DNA from: Gimesia chilikensis
GTDB lineage: Bacteria; Planctomycetota; Planctomycetia; Planctomycetales; Planctomycetaceae
DNA: 64,000 bases
Direction: 5' to 3'
NCBI RefSeq assembly: GCF_008329715.1
Contig: NZ_VTSR01000005.1
Span: 124,001 to 188,000 of the forward strand
Shown: one piece after another, positions 42,851-52,005 of the stretch
Position numbering within the stretch: the stretch's first letter is position 1
Layout: each line of letters begins with the position of its first letter
Program-made: the position numbers and the translations under genes
Notes under the pieces: model-generated
What the model was told of the DNA's origin: nothing
What the model saw: the letters and a program-made list of their open reading frames with translations, nothing else
The model's database searches: none

Positions 42851-44422
42851 CTACTTTCCGCAGACACTGTATTTGATAAACGGATACCGGGCTTTGACCT
42901 CGTCGGTGAGTACAGCGGATTGTTCTGAACCAATATCACACAATTTGAGCTCGCGCAACTCGGGCATGGTGGCCAGGAGTGTGAGTCGCTTATTGGTCAG
43001 TGACTGCGGGTATTCGATTTCCAGGGTCTCCACATGAGAGAGCCAGGGCAGCAGGTGCGCTGATTCATCAGAGAATGACAGCGTTCGCACGGTGAGATGT
43101 TTCAGCGCGGGCATGCGGGCGAGGTAGATCAATGTCGACTGATGGAGATTCAGATTACGACAGTAAAAAGATTCGAGTTGATGCAGACGCGTGAGCGGTT
43201 CCAGTGCATTAACGTCAGGCAACTTGACAGGAATGTGTACCTGCTGCAGATTCGGAAAGGCAGAGAGCAGCTGCAGTGCTTTGCGAGCCTGTCTGCCTTT
43301 GAGATGCTCTCCCGTGTCCCAGCCGATGGTCAGCGAGCGGAGCTTCGTATTCTGTTTCGCGAGACGTTCGAGCAGATATTCCATCTCTTCCGGAGAGCCA
43401 GAGGGAACTTTAAGCACTTCCAGGTTGGGGGCCAGGGCCAGGGCATCCGCGAGTTTCTGGCGGGGAATGCGTTCCCGGATCGTCCAGTTCTTCAGACGCT
43501 GATGATCCCCTTTTGTGAGGAAGTGATACATCATGTCCTGGCTGACTTTTCCGCAGTCGACTTCCAGTTTGACCAGCGATTCACAGCCGGCCAGTTTTTT
43601 CCAGAAGCGTCCGACCTCTTTGGGCTCCAGATGGATCTGCAGTTTGAAGTCTTCCAGTTCAGAAAGATTGAGCAGTTGCTCTGCAGCGATGGTAGACATC
43701 TTCTGATCGCCGAAACTGAGGTGCAGGCGACGGAGCTGCGCGAGTTCTGCGATGTGCTTCAGTGCGGTTTCATCGAGATGCGAATGCAGGATTTCCAGAT
43801 CGGTCAGTTGGGGAAGATCGTGAAGTGCCTCGTACCCGCGCTGACTGATGCGGCAGTAGGAAAATTTGACGCCGTGGAGTTTATCAATCTTTGTCAGTGT
43901 TTCGACACAGGCTCCCAGTTCCGGATTGGATTGATCCCGGGTTCCATAGAACCAGATACGTACCGGGAACGGGAGTTGATTAATGTGAGGAATCGCGTTG
44001 GTGAGTGCTTCGGTGTGGTTAAAGACTTTCTTCCCGTCGACAGTCTTCTGTGGATTGCCGACCCAGATCGAGAATGGCTCATCATTCCGGGGAAACCAGA
44101 TTGTCAGTTTCTGATTGCGGATCTGCTGATAGATCCGTTCCAGCGCAGGGTCCTGCCAGGCTTCTGTTTCATGCGTATGTGAGGTACCAGCTGTCTCCGT
44201 GATATGAGGAACCCGGCTCGCAAGAATCTGATTGATCTCTTCGAGTTTCCTGGTCCGTTCCAGCACACGGGGATCGGACTGTAGTTTGAGAGGGGGCGCA
44301 GGAGAATCCTGCTGCTTGTCGGCGACGGCATTTTGTGTTGAATCAGAACTCAACAGAAAACAGCCGATTCCTGCCAGCGCAATTACCACGATCGTTGATA
44401 CTAAAGTCAATTGTCGAAACAT
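42851..44422 (-). CDS. Leucine-rich-repeat protein, membrane-anchored
   Basis: A 523-residue protein with an N-terminal hydrophobic anchor (~5-26), a polar linker and a long LRR domain. It has recurring ~24-residue units such as LTDLEILHSHLDETALKHIA, LRRLHLSFGDQKMSTIAAEQ, LRSLTIGWDTG, LKHLTVRTLSFSDESAHLL and RELKLCDIGSEQSAVLTDE. This pattern is typical of planctomycete surface LRR proteins. The Cys near residue 21 does not form a canonical lipobox, so a membrane span is more likely than a lipid anchor. Protein-protein interaction is the usual LRR role. The partner is not known. Confidence 0.85.
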   Translation of the reverse strand: MFRQLTLVSTIVVIALAGIGCFLLSSDSTQNAVADKQQDSPAPPLKLQSDPRVLERTRKLEEINQILASRVPHITETAGTSHTHETEAWQDPALERIYQQIRNQKLTIWFPRNDEPFSIWVGNPQKTVDGKKVFNHTEALTNAIPHINQLPFPVRIWFYGTRDQSNPELGACVETLTKIDKLHGVKFSYCRISQRGYEALHDLPQLTDLEILHSHLDETALKHIAELAQLRRLHLSFGDQKMSTIAAEQLLNLSELEDFKLQIHLEPKEVGRFWKKLAGCESLVKLEVDCGKVSQDMMYHFLTKGDHQRLKNWTIRERIPRQKLADALALAPNLEVLKVPSGSPEEMEYLLERLAKQNTKLRSLTIGWDTGEHLKGRQARKALQLLSAFPNLQQVHIPVKLPDVNALEPLTRLHQLESFYCRNLNLHQSTLIYLARMPALKHLTVRTLSFSDESAHLLPWLSHVETLEIEYPQSLTNKRLTLLATMPELRELKLCDIGSEQSAVLTDEVKARYPFIKYSVCGK

Positions 44423-44806
44423 AGCCCGCTCTCCCTCTGCCTGCTTCTGAATCCTGTCTCAGAAAGTTCCGGCACCGTTTTGAACCGCTCCTTTGCAGGA
44501 GCCCGTCAATTAAGAATGTCTTCTCAAATTACTTCATTTCACTAACTGATTGTACACAGCAAAACAGTTGTTGTCCGCCCAGAGTTTAAAGATTTTTTCA
44601 CACAGATGTCCTGTGAGAACGGTAGACATCGTATCCTGTTCAAAATCAAGCATTTACAAATGACACATCAGCAAACCCCACTGCGAGGTATTCCCCTCCT
44701 TTTTCCGTCTCCGCTTTTTTTGAAAAACCCTGTAACAGCCGCTGCGGTTTTGCGCCTGGTAGTCAGTAGAGGACACAAATTCATTTTCTTTGAGGGGAGA
44801 CTTTGA
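44423..44806. other. Divergent intergenic gap
   Basis: A 384-base region between divergent genes. No repeat, hairpin or clear promoter was found. The plus-strand methyltransferase has GAGGGGAG 7 bases before its ATG. Confidence 0.45.
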
Positions 44807-45913
44807 ATGACAACCAGCTATACCACACTGACCATTTCTGAAGATCGGACCGTCGCTTTTGAAAACCAGTTGCAAAACAAGATTAACCAGGGAAGCCTGG
44901 CGTTGCTGGTCGCATTGGGTTACCGGACGGGACTCTGGAAAGTCATGAGTCTGCTGGAACATGCCACGAGTTGTGAGATTGCAGCGGAAGCTGGTCTCAA
45001 ACAAGTGTATGTCGTCGACTGGCTGACGGCCATGCAGGGAGGCGGGCTGGTGGAATACGATCCGATCTTTCAGACATACCGACTGCCACGCGAGCATGCG
45101 GAAGTTCTGACCGGCTCCGCCCAATACGAAGAGAGCCTGCGCTGGTTGACACTGCTGGGGAAACTGGAGGACGAGCTGGCAGAGAGTCTGCGCGCGGGAG
45201 CACCGCTATCCGACGAAACCCGCGAACGGATCCTGCAGGCACAGAGCGCAGAGCGTTCGACGTCATTTACAAATCAGTTGTTTCAGCAGATCCTGCCTTT
45301 GATTCCCGGGTTGATCATGCAACTCTGCGAAGGCCTGGATGTACTGGACCTGGGTTGTGGCGACGGCAAACTGCTACTGGAACTGGCGACCGCGTTTCCG
45401 GAGAGTCGGTTTGTGGGCTACGATCCTTCGGCCGAGTTGATCGAACAGGCACGCGAAAGTGCCGCAACACAGGGTCTGGAGAATGTCGCGTTTATCGAAC
45501 GCGAGCTGACAGCCATTCATGCGATCAATGCCTTTGATCTGATCACCGTGTTTGACGTCACCGTGGCGCCGCAGGAACGGGAAGAGCTGCTGCAGGCAGT
45601 GCGGACGGCACTCAGACCCGATGGTACGTTGCTGCTGAGAGAACTGGCCTGTTCGCGCAGCCGGGAAGAAAATCTGCAGCACCCGCTGTCGGCTTTGCTG
45701 TTATCCATCTGCAGTCTGCGGAATCTGACCGGAGCCGCACGTCCAGCAGCGGGTAACGCACGCGGCAGAGAAGCGTTGTGCAACAGTCTGACAGCAGCAG
45801 GTCTGGGTAATCTGGAATATCGCCTGCTGCCCGAGGATGTACTGCACGAGTATTATATCGCGCGACCTGGTGTGGCTGCAGAAACGTCGCTTAGCGCTGA
45901 AACAGCTTTTTAG
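44807..45913 (+). CDS. Class I SAM-dependent methyltransferase with N-terminal winged helix
   Basis: A 368-residue protein. The N-terminal ~100 residues (SLALLVALGYRTGLW, SCEIAAEAGLKQVYVVDWLT, GGGLVEYD) form a dimerisation winged-helix as in small-molecule O-methyltransferases. A methyltransferase core follows from ~170, where VLDLGCGDGK (179-188) is motif I and FVGYDPSAELIEQARESA is the ribose-binding acidic segment. The arrangement resembles Rv2258c-type enzymes. The substrate is unknown. It overlaps the 3' end of the convergent small membrane protein gene by 23 bases. Confidence 0.9.
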   Translation: MTTSYTTLTISEDRTVAFENQLQNKINQGSLALLVALGYRTGLWKVMSLLEHATSCEIAAEAGLKQVYVVDWLTAMQGGGLVEYDPIFQTYRLPREHAEVLTGSAQYEESLRWLTLLGKLEDELAESLRAGAPLSDETRERILQAQSAERSTSFTNQLFQQILPLIPGLIMQLCEGLDVLDLGCGDGKLLLELATAFPESRFVGYDPSAELIEQARESAATQGLENVAFIERELTAIHAINAFDLITVFDVTVAPQEREELLQAVRTALRPDGTLLLRELACSRSREENLQHPLSALLLSICSLRNLTGAARPAAGNARGREALCNSLTAAGLGNLEYRLLPEDVLHEYYIARPGVAAETSLSAETAF

Positions 45914-46283
45914 AAAGCTCTTCGTAATAGCGGGCATCGGTCCCGCCATCCGAGGCATGCAGGTGCAGGATGCCGGGATCGATAAACACCAGCGCGGGCT
46001 GTTCGTGTGCGTGTTCTTCCGAGGCTTTGAGCAGGTAGCTGATATCCGTACGACTCAATCGATGCGTTTTACACAGATCGTAAAACAGTCCCTGCGGAGT
46101 ATCGGCACTGGCCTTCCGCTGAATCTGCAGGTTTTCCCAGAGATAGAGTCCGAGCCAGATGGAACTGATGACAATCGTCGCGGTGATCAGCAACCAGTTC
46201 TCCTGCAGGACTCCGCGATTACGAAAGGCACGCGAAACATCATCGGTGTGACCGGCGAGGGTCAGAAAGAAATCATAGGACAT
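45891..46283 (-). CDS. Small membrane protein coupled to the HEAT-repeat gene
   Basis: A 130-residue protein with one central membrane helix (~30-50) and a C-terminal cytoplasmic/periplasmic domain that reads TPQGLFYDLCKTHRLSRTDI. AAGGGAGAG lies just before ATG 46283, inside the end of the HEAT-repeat gene, whose stop is 3 bases away. The two are therefore translationally coupled. No family is recognised. Confidence 0.75.
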   Translation of the reverse strand: MSYDFFLTLAGHTDDVSRAFRNRGVLQENWLLITATIVISSIWLGLYLWENLQIQRKASADTPQGLFYDLCKTHRLSRTDISYLLKASEEHAHEQPALVFIDPGILHLHASDGGTDARYYEELSKKLFQR

Positions 46284-46286
46284 CGA

Positions 46287-47924
46287 TTACTCTCCCTTCT
46301 CAGTTGCTGATTGGTCAGCGGGTACTTCTTTTGACTTTTCCGGAACCCGGAGTGCTTTAATGGCGACTTCGCGGACCCGTGTTTTCTCATCACTTACCAG
46401 GTGCAGCAGTGCCTGTCGGGCTTCGGGGGTCGACAGCGTGCCCAGGATCTCGGCGCTGGTACGGCGGACCAGTTCATCCGAATCTTCAGTAAGGGCTTTC
46501 AGAGCGGGAACCACTTCTCCGTGTAACTGTAAGACCTGTGCACAGCGGGCGGCCTGAATCCGGCGTTTCTTCAACGGATGTGCCATGGCCCGACTCAAAT
46601 CGATCAGACAACGGGGATCGAGTTTGAGCAACAGTTTACCAACAGAGGGACAGACCTGGGGACTGAATTCTTCAAAGTGTTCCAGCACGAAATCGACGTC
46701 GAAACTCGCGAGTTCGCGGCGGGCGGCTTCCCGAACTTCTTCGATGGGGCTGTCGATTTTTTCGACCAGCAGATTCATGGCATCCGGAACGTGCTGCGCG
46801 CGGAGCTGGCAGGTTGCCCAGGCCTGTTGCACCGGATCTTCGGAGTCGAGGTTTTCCAGAACCATTTCGGCAACCTCGGCGCGATCGGGATTACGAAGGA
46901 TCGAGATCGCGGCTTCCTTAGCGGCGGGGGTGCCGTGCTGTAGCATCCAGCGCTGTGCCTGCTTCTTACTCGGCAGATCCAGATCGAGCAGACTGATCAA
47001 CCGAATGACGCTGGTCTGTAACACAGGTGGAATGCGGGTGAAGTCCTGGTGATCGGCTTCGAGCCAGGCCAGTTTGCCGATCTGTCGGAAGTTGGTCTGC
47101 TGCAGTTCCGACGGATGCTCGGGCAGCCAGCGGAGCAGGTGTGCGATGAACTCGGGATCTTCGCGATTCGCGAGTGCTTCGAGGGCTTTGGTGTTGGGAT
47201 AGCTTACGCCGGTGAAATCACAGATGAGCTGCATTACGCCGACATGCTTACTCTCGTGGAGGACTTCTTCTGCCAGTCGTCGTGTCTCCGGATCGGAGTG
47301 CCAGAGAATCTTACGGATGGCGGCATCATCGACATTGCCGAGGATCAGCAGGCTCTCCATGATCTCTTCCGGCCGATCGAATTCGGGGAGATTTTCGGCA
47401 GCTTTCATCAGCGAACTGAGGATCTCGCGTCGGATCTCTTTGGCGTTCTTCAGAAACGAACGGGAGTAAGCCGAGTCGACGCTGCGATCGAGAAAATGCT
47501 CGTACAACAGACCGATCAGATGGCGGAGTGTCTGAGTGGCCAGGTCGGGTTGATGGTTGACCAGTCGCTTGTTTTCAAACAGATCGATCAGTGCGGGGAT
47601 CTGTCTGAAGTCGTGGTTGACGCGGACGAACTCCAGGCCACAGTACTGCAGTTCCCGATTGCCGTGCAGCAGACATTGTCGGATGGCGGCATCGAGGGCT
47701 TTGGTATGTGTTTCCAAAAGCTTGCGGACAGACGGCGAGTGAGTAGCGTACCGCCGGATGACTTCGACCAGACCACGGGCACTCTGCTGCTGGAGCAGCG
47801 CAAAGACAGCCTGTTCCTGGATCAACTCGTCTTCGACGTCGAGTGCCAGGATCAAGGCGTTGATCGCATGCGAATTTCTGCTCTGCGCCAACAAGTCAAA
47901 GGTTTTTGTAATTGAGGAGGCCAT
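46287..47924 (-). CDS. HEAT-repeat protein
   Basis: A 545-residue alpha-solenoid with at least ten HEAT/armadillo-type repeats, for example VEDELIQEQAVFALLQQQSA, AGTPAAKEAAISIL-type units, VEEVREAARRELASFDVDFV and DELVRRTSAEILGTLSTPEA, then KTRVREVAIKALRVP. The frame opens at 48053, but ATG 47924 starts the repeat-like sequence and is preferred, although without a strong ribosome site. HEAT solenoids are scaffolds. The partner may be the coupled membrane protein at 45891. Confidence 0.82.
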   Translation of the reverse strand: MASSITKTFDLLAQSRNSHAINALILALDVEDELIQEQAVFALLQQQSARGLVEVIRRYATHSPSVRKLLETHTKALDAAIRQCLLHGNRELQYCGLEFVRVNHDFRQIPALIDLFENKRLVNHQPDLATQTLRHLIGLLYEHFLDRSVDSAYSRSFLKNAKEIRREILSSLMKAAENLPEFDRPEEIMESLLILGNVDDAAIRKILWHSDPETRRLAEEVLHESKHVGVMQLICDFTGVSYPNTKALEALANREDPEFIAHLLRWLPEHPSELQQTNFRQIGKLAWLEADHQDFTRIPPVLQTSVIRLISLLDLDLPSKKQAQRWMLQHGTPAAKEAAISILRNPDRAEVAEMVLENLDSEDPVQQAWATCQLRAQHVPDAMNLLVEKIDSPIEEVREAARRELASFDVDFVLEHFEEFSPQVCPSVGKLLLKLDPRCLIDLSRAMAHPLKKRRIQAARCAQVLQLHGEVVPALKALTEDSDELVRRTSAEILGTLSTPEARQALLHLVSDEKTRVREVAIKALRVPEKSKEVPADQSATEKGE

Positions 47925-48178
47925 GCTGACTTGAGATCGAATTAAGTGCCTGGATCTGCCAACGCAGCGCAAATCCGGGATTGTGAGCCGAGGGTCTATC
48001 CCCTGCCCGTCGCCGGCGCAGCAACTGCGCATTTCCTGCCCGCTATCTTTCAATATCGAGAATCAGGGGCGGTCCGCTGTAACCAGAGTGTTTTAACCCT
48101 GCTATGCGGCATAACCGTTACACTTGCGGCAGGAAAGCCTCAAAAAGCGGGCAGCAACACAGAAAAGGTGTCGATCCG

Positions 48179-49015
48179 TCAACCTGTCTGCAGATGCTGC
48201 TGGAGGAAGGCAAACGACTCGCGCAGGACATCGGGGGCCATGTGACTGTGGCGGCTGAGTTCGACGTGCAGTCCTCCCTGATAGTCGATCTGTCTGAGGC
48301 CGGCGAATACGTCGTCAAAGTCGATCTCTCCTTCTCCGAAGCGGAGGTGATCGTGCTCGCCCTGGCGCATATCTTCGATGTGGATGTTAAAGATGCGCTC
48401 ACGCCAGGGTTTGAGATATTCGCTGATGGGCAGTTCTCCCATGCATTGCAGATGACCGATGTCGACAGTCAGTCCGAAACAGGGATGGTCAACTAGCGTG
48501 AGTAGTTCCTCGAAATCAGCCAGCGTCTCGATGAGCATACCCGGCTCCGGTTCGAATGCCAGACGTACCTCTTTGTCTGCAGCGTAGTCGATGACCTCCC
48601 GACAGCCGGCGGCTAACCTGTTGAGTGCTTCGACGCGGGGCAGGTCTGCTTTTAACTGACCGGCCCAGAATGAAACGGCGTCGGACTGCAGAGCGGCGGC
48701 CAGATCGACACAGCGTTTAAGAAAGTCGATGCGGCGGTCCCGCTCTTCCGGGGAGGAACTGACGAGTGTCGGCTCATGTTTGACGCGGGGATCCAGCAGG
48801 AAGCGGGCGCCGGTTTCGATGACCGTGGAGAGCTGACACTCCTGCAGCAGGTGCTGCATCGCTGCCATCTGCTGAGGCAGGTCGGGAGCAAACGGATTGA
48901 GCGTGTAATGATCGACGGTGATCGCAGCGGAGGTATAACCGGTCTCGGCAATCAGGCGGAGGGCATCATCCCAGCGATGGAAGGCCAGACCGTTGGTGTT
49001 AAATCCCGGTTTCAC
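48179..49015 (-). CDS. Sugar phosphate isomerase/epimerase (AP-endonuclease-2 TIM barrel)
   Basis: A 278-residue TIM-barrel protein. Strand-end residues typical of the family are visible: KPGFNTNGLAFHRWD at the N-terminus, LAFEPEPGMLIETLADFEEL, CFGLTVDIGHLQCMGEL and FNIHIEDMRQGEHDHLRFGE, GEGEIDFDDVFAGL. These supply the metal ligands (Glu, Asp-x-x-His, His, Glu) of sugar isomerases such as xylose/tagatose-type enzymes. GTG 49015 is the start with GGAG about 9 bases away. The substrate is unknown. Confidence 0.9.
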   Translation of the reverse strand: MKPGFNTNGLAFHRWDDALRLIAETGYTSAAITVDHYTLNPFAPDLPQQMAAMQHLLQECQLSTVIETGARFLLDPRVKHEPTLVSSSPEERDRRIDFLKRCVDLAAALQSDAVSFWAGQLKADLPRVEALNRLAAGCREVIDYAADKEVRLAFEPEPGMLIETLADFEELLTLVDHPCFGLTVDIGHLQCMGELPISEYLKPWRERIFNIHIEDMRQGEHDHLRFGEGEIDFDDVFAGLRQIDYQGGLHVELSRHSHMAPDVLRESFAFLQQHLQTG

Positions 49016-49053
49016 GTCTCAGTTCTCCGCAGCGGATGTCAGTCGAATGCAAA

Positions 49054-49079
49054 CGGCCCTCGTTGTAAAACGAGGGCCG
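49054..49079 (-). terminator. Terminator-like hairpin after the DUF1080 gene
   Basis: A perfect 11-base stem, CGGCCCTCGTT / AACGAGGGCCG, with a 4-base loop. On the minus strand it is followed by TTTGC, and it lies 32 bases after the stop at 49111. Confidence 0.7.
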
Positions 49080-49110
49080 GTATCAGACTTTCAATATAAC
49101 GCGATCAGGT

Positions 49111-49770
49111 TCAGTCAGCCAGTGGCTTCACCTTGATGTTCTTGTAGTAAACCACGCTCTTGGGATCATGTGCCTGGATAGCGAAGCTCCCTTTGTCTCC
49201 CAGTGAGGGAGAACCGGTGGCCCCTTCGGGTTCCGTGTAATCGATCACGGTTTCGTCGTTGATTTTCACAATCACGTGACGACCTTTGACGATAATGTGC
49301 TGCGTCCACCATTCGTTATCTTTGGCAGGTGTCTTAAAGAGTTTGACGCGGTTGTAGAGGCTGCCGGTTTTGACCGGATCTTTGTGACTCACATTGACCT
49401 GCGATTCGTATCCCTGAGTCGGCCAGCCTTCTTCCTGGAATTTGGTGTGGAAGAAGATGCCGGAGTTGCTGCCCGGGGTGGTTTTGACGTCAGCTTTGAA
49501 TTCAAAGTTCTTGAACTCTTCTTCGGTGAAGAGATGCGAACGCTTCCCGGTGACGACGATCACGCCATCTTTGACTTCAAAAGGGCCCCCTTCTGCAATC
49601 TTCCAGCCGGTGAGATCTTTGCCATTGAAGAGGTCAACCCAGCCATCAGCTGAGGCTGCATTGTCATCTCCAGAGCAAGCAGTTGTGCTGCCCAGAACGG
49701 AGGAGATCACCAGGGCTGCCATCAGACCGGTGAAGACATTGAAGTAAGACTGCGAGCGGTATTTGTTCAT
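49111..49770 (-). CDS. DUF1080 lipoprotein
   Basis: A 219-residue exported protein. A signal sequence precedes a DUF1080 (3-keto-disaccharide-hydrolase-like) jelly roll at ~45-215: DGWVDLFNGKDLTGWKIAEG, then GSNSGIFFHTKF, and GSFAIQAHDPKSVVYYKNIK. The Cys in STTACSG suggests a lipid anchor, though the residue at -3 is polar. ATG 49770 with AGGAGTG upstream is preferred over GTG 49782. DUF1080 proteins are abundant in planctomycetes and linked to glycan breakdown. Confidence 0.9.
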   Translation of the reverse strand: MNKYRSQSYFNVFTGLMAALVISSVLGSTTACSGDDNAASADGWVDLFNGKDLTGWKIAEGGPFEVKDGVIVVTGKRSHLFTEEEFKNFEFKADVKTTPGSNSGIFFHTKFQEEGWPTQGYESQVNVSHKDPVKTGSLYNRVKLFKTPAKDNEWWTQHIIVKGRHVIVKINDETVIDYTEPEGATGSPSLGDKGSFAIQAHDPKSVVYYKNIKVKPLAD

Positions 49771-49865
49771 TGTGAGTATCACTCCTGGAAGCGGATCAGA
49801 AATCAGAGACAGTTCTTTGCTCAGTTTCTATATGCTACGCAGGCGTTGCACCCGTTAAAAGGAAA

Positions 49866-49903
49866 CAGAGCACTTCCCGGTCATTTTTCCGAAAAGTGCT
49901 CTG
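49866..49903 (-). terminator. Hairpin after the first vWA gene
   Basis: A 10-base inverted repeat, CAGAGCACTT / AAGTGCTCTG, around an 18-base loop. On the minus strand it ends in a T-rich tail (TTTCCTTTT). It lies 35 bases after the stop of the vWA gene at 49938. Confidence 0.6.
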
Positions 49904-49937
49904 CCTGTGTTAAGTATCTTTAGTAATTCAAGCCTGC

Positions 49938-51812
49938 TTACAGTTTGGGAACTTTGATTTCCTTACCGACTTTGTCGTAGCGTGGATCACGGAAGTGTTC
50001 TTCGAAGTACATGCCGAAACCCTGATTGAGTTCGTACTGCGCCCGTTGTGCCCAGGGGGTCCCGGGGTGCTCTTTGATTACGAACTTATACTGGCTTTCC
50101 GATTTCTTCAGCTGTTTATCCAGCTCTTCCGGGCTGACCTTGGTAAGTTTGACCTGCACCGGATCGGGGGGCAATAACTTTTTACCACGTTTCACATTCC
50201 AGGTGTTGCTCTTCTGATCCTTGGGAGCAGGCATGTTTTTGGCATGCGAGTCCATGGCCAGACAATACTGGAACAGACGAACGCGGTAGGCCAGACACTG
50301 TGCCAGCGTCAGGTCGTAGGCAGCACGCCAGCGGGAGGATTTTTCCTGAGCCCGCAGCGGTTCGATGTCTTCCAGAATGTCGACGGCTTTCTGCAGGAGG
50401 CCCATGGCGCGGATGGCCTTGGGTACTTCTTTGCTGCCGGCTTCGTAAAACTCTTTCTTCTTCAGTGGGTAGTAAAGTTCCTTGATATTCAACTGCTTAT
50501 CCAGGTGTGGATTGAGCGTTACGATCACCTTCCAGATAGAAGACCGGAACTTGCTGGCTGAACGGGTGGCATCGTATTCACGACGTGAGAGCAACAGCGG
50601 CTGGTACTCTTTCATATCCTGGAAGCGGAACTGCCGCTCCTGGTTGCTGCCGGCACCGGCCAGACGCTGTTCTTTACCGGGCAGAACAAAGAAGATACCG
50701 CCGGTTTCACGGGCGATACGAACCTGCTCGTAAGGTCCGAACCCGGCTGAGAAGGAATCCCAGCGGCCGTGCAGACCGTCGTATTGCAGAGACTCGGGGA
50801 ATGCCGTTTCCGGTCCCCGGTTAATCTGAATCCAGTGGGGGAGATTGTAAACCGGATCACGCCAGAGCTGACGGGCATAGGGATACCCGAAGACCGACTC
50901 GCGTCCCAGAATGTAAATGGGAGACTTGGCCCGCTTGGCACGGGTGATGACTTCTTCGACGGCGGCCCCGTCATCGCCGGACTCGTCGGTCACACAGACG
51001 ATACAGAGACGACGGTCGGTTTTACGCGCCATGGTGCTGTATTTGTCGATCGTGGCCGCGACGGTCTGGCACATGTTTTCCAGACCGGTTTCATCGATGG
51101 GAATTTTGCCGATGGCGTCTTGTACTTCTTTGACGTCGACGGTCGGCTTGGGGGTATGTACGTGAACGGTGGCCCCGTAACTGAGAATGGTCGTCAGCAG
51201 GGTCTGGTCCCGTTCGCGGGTTTTCTTTTCTTGTTTGGCGGCGATACCGAGTTCGCTGTAGATCTTATTGAAGTTCTCAGAGATTTCTTTCTGGTCGTCT
51301 TTCATACTGCCCGATTCATCGAAGAGCCAGACCACCAGAATTTTTTCTTCCCGCATGATGCGGATCAGTTCTTTGGAGATGCGGCTCATGGCGGTGCCAT
51401 AACCTTCGACGACCGCACCGACTTCACCGGTGACTTCACCGACGCCGAGGTCTTCACCCAGGATGTCATCGCCGGGGGCTGTGATTTCGCCGGCGTTGAT
51501 TTTGATTTCCGGCTCTTTGAGACTCTCGGAGGTTTCAATTTTCTGAGAGGAGACGGCGGTTGACGTTGAGGCGCCGACATTCGTCGAGACCATGCCACCG
51601 GAGGTCACACTCAGGTTTTCAGAGACTTCAAGATTGGTTTCCAGAACCTGTTCGAATTCCGCCTGATCGCGTTCGTCATCGAAGATGGTTTCGATGGCGA
51701 CTTCGGGCTGGTTGTCGGTGAGCTGATGATGGATCAGTCCCATGCCGACCAGAATCACAGCGTGAACGATCAAAGACGTAAAAAAGGCTGAATAGTCTCG
51801 CGCTTGAGCCAT
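49938..51812 (-). CDS. TM-anchored von Willebrand factor A protein (tandem paralogue 1)
   Basis: A 624-residue protein. An N-terminal membrane helix (~7-27) precedes a long acidic, low-complexity linker (~33-150) and a vWA domain (~155-330) that opens VVWLFDESGSM, giving the MIDAS motif D-x-S-x-S at 165-169. Later MIDAS-type threonine/aspartate positions are in VTDESGDDGAAVEE. The C-terminal helical region contains RWRAAYDLTLAQC and EHPGTPWAQRAQYEL, reminiscent of TPR. ATG 51812 is chosen, with a purine-rich ribosome site. The upstream gene (52006) is a clear paralogue with the same layout. The family role in planctomycetes is unknown. A secretion- or fission-linked role is possible. Confidence 0.85.
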   Translation of the reverse strand: MAQARDYSAFFTSLIVHAVILVGMGLIHHQLTDNQPEVAIETIFDDERDQAEFEQVLETNLEVSENLSVTSGGMVSTNVGASTSTAVSSQKIETSESLKEPEIKINAGEITAPGDDILGEDLGVGEVTGEVGAVVEGYGTAMSRISKELIRIMREEKILVVWLFDESGSMKDDQKEISENFNKIYSELGIAAKQEKKTRERDQTLLTTILSYGATVHVHTPKPTVDVKEVQDAIGKIPIDETGLENMCQTVAATIDKYSTMARKTDRRLCIVCVTDESGDDGAAVEEVITRAKRAKSPIYILGRESVFGYPYARQLWRDPVYNLPHWIQINRGPETAFPESLQYDGLHGRWDSFSAGFGPYEQVRIARETGGIFFVLPGKEQRLAGAGSNQERQFRFQDMKEYQPLLLSRREYDATRSASKFRSSIWKVIVTLNPHLDKQLNIKELYYPLKKKEFYEAGSKEVPKAIRAMGLLQKAVDILEDIEPLRAQEKSSRWRAAYDLTLAQCLAYRVRLFQYCLAMDSHAKNMPAPKDQKSNTWNVKRGKKLLPPDPVQVKLTKVSPEELDKQLKKSESQYKFVIKEHPGTPWAQRAQYELNQGFGMYFEEHFRDPRYDKVGKEIKVPKL

Positions 51813-51937
51813 CAGTAATAATCCCCCCGGCACTTTCTCAGCGAACTGCTTTCAAAGTGTTGTGCCTGCTTTGTTTCGGCGTTGGATGATGCAGAAACGA
51901 GTCTTGAAAAATCAGTTGAAATGATATGTCAGAAACC

Positions 51938-51965
51938 CGAGGCTCCTGCAATCTCAGGAGCCTCG
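51938..51965 (-). terminator. Hairpin between the two vWA genes
   Basis: A perfect 11-base stem, CGAGGCTCCTG / CAGGAGCCTCG, with a 6-base loop. It lies 40 bases after the stop at 52006, on the minus strand. The tail is not strongly T-rich. Confidence 0.6.
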
Positions 51966-52005
51966 ATATAAACTCAAATGTCGTCAGTATATTCAGTTAG
52001 GTAAA

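Noticed and set aside
43097-44182. 361-codon plus-strand frame across the LRR gene
   Set aside because: It is antisense to repeated LRR units, so its length follows from the repeats and not from coding selection.
44606-44806. 66-codon plus-strand frame upstream of the methyltransferase
   Set aside because: It has no ribosome site, no recognisable family and lies in the promoter gap.
47946-48245. 99-codon plus-strand frame between the HEAT-repeat and isomerase genes
   Set aside because: It partly overlaps the isomerase 3' end on the other strand and has no domain or ribosome site.
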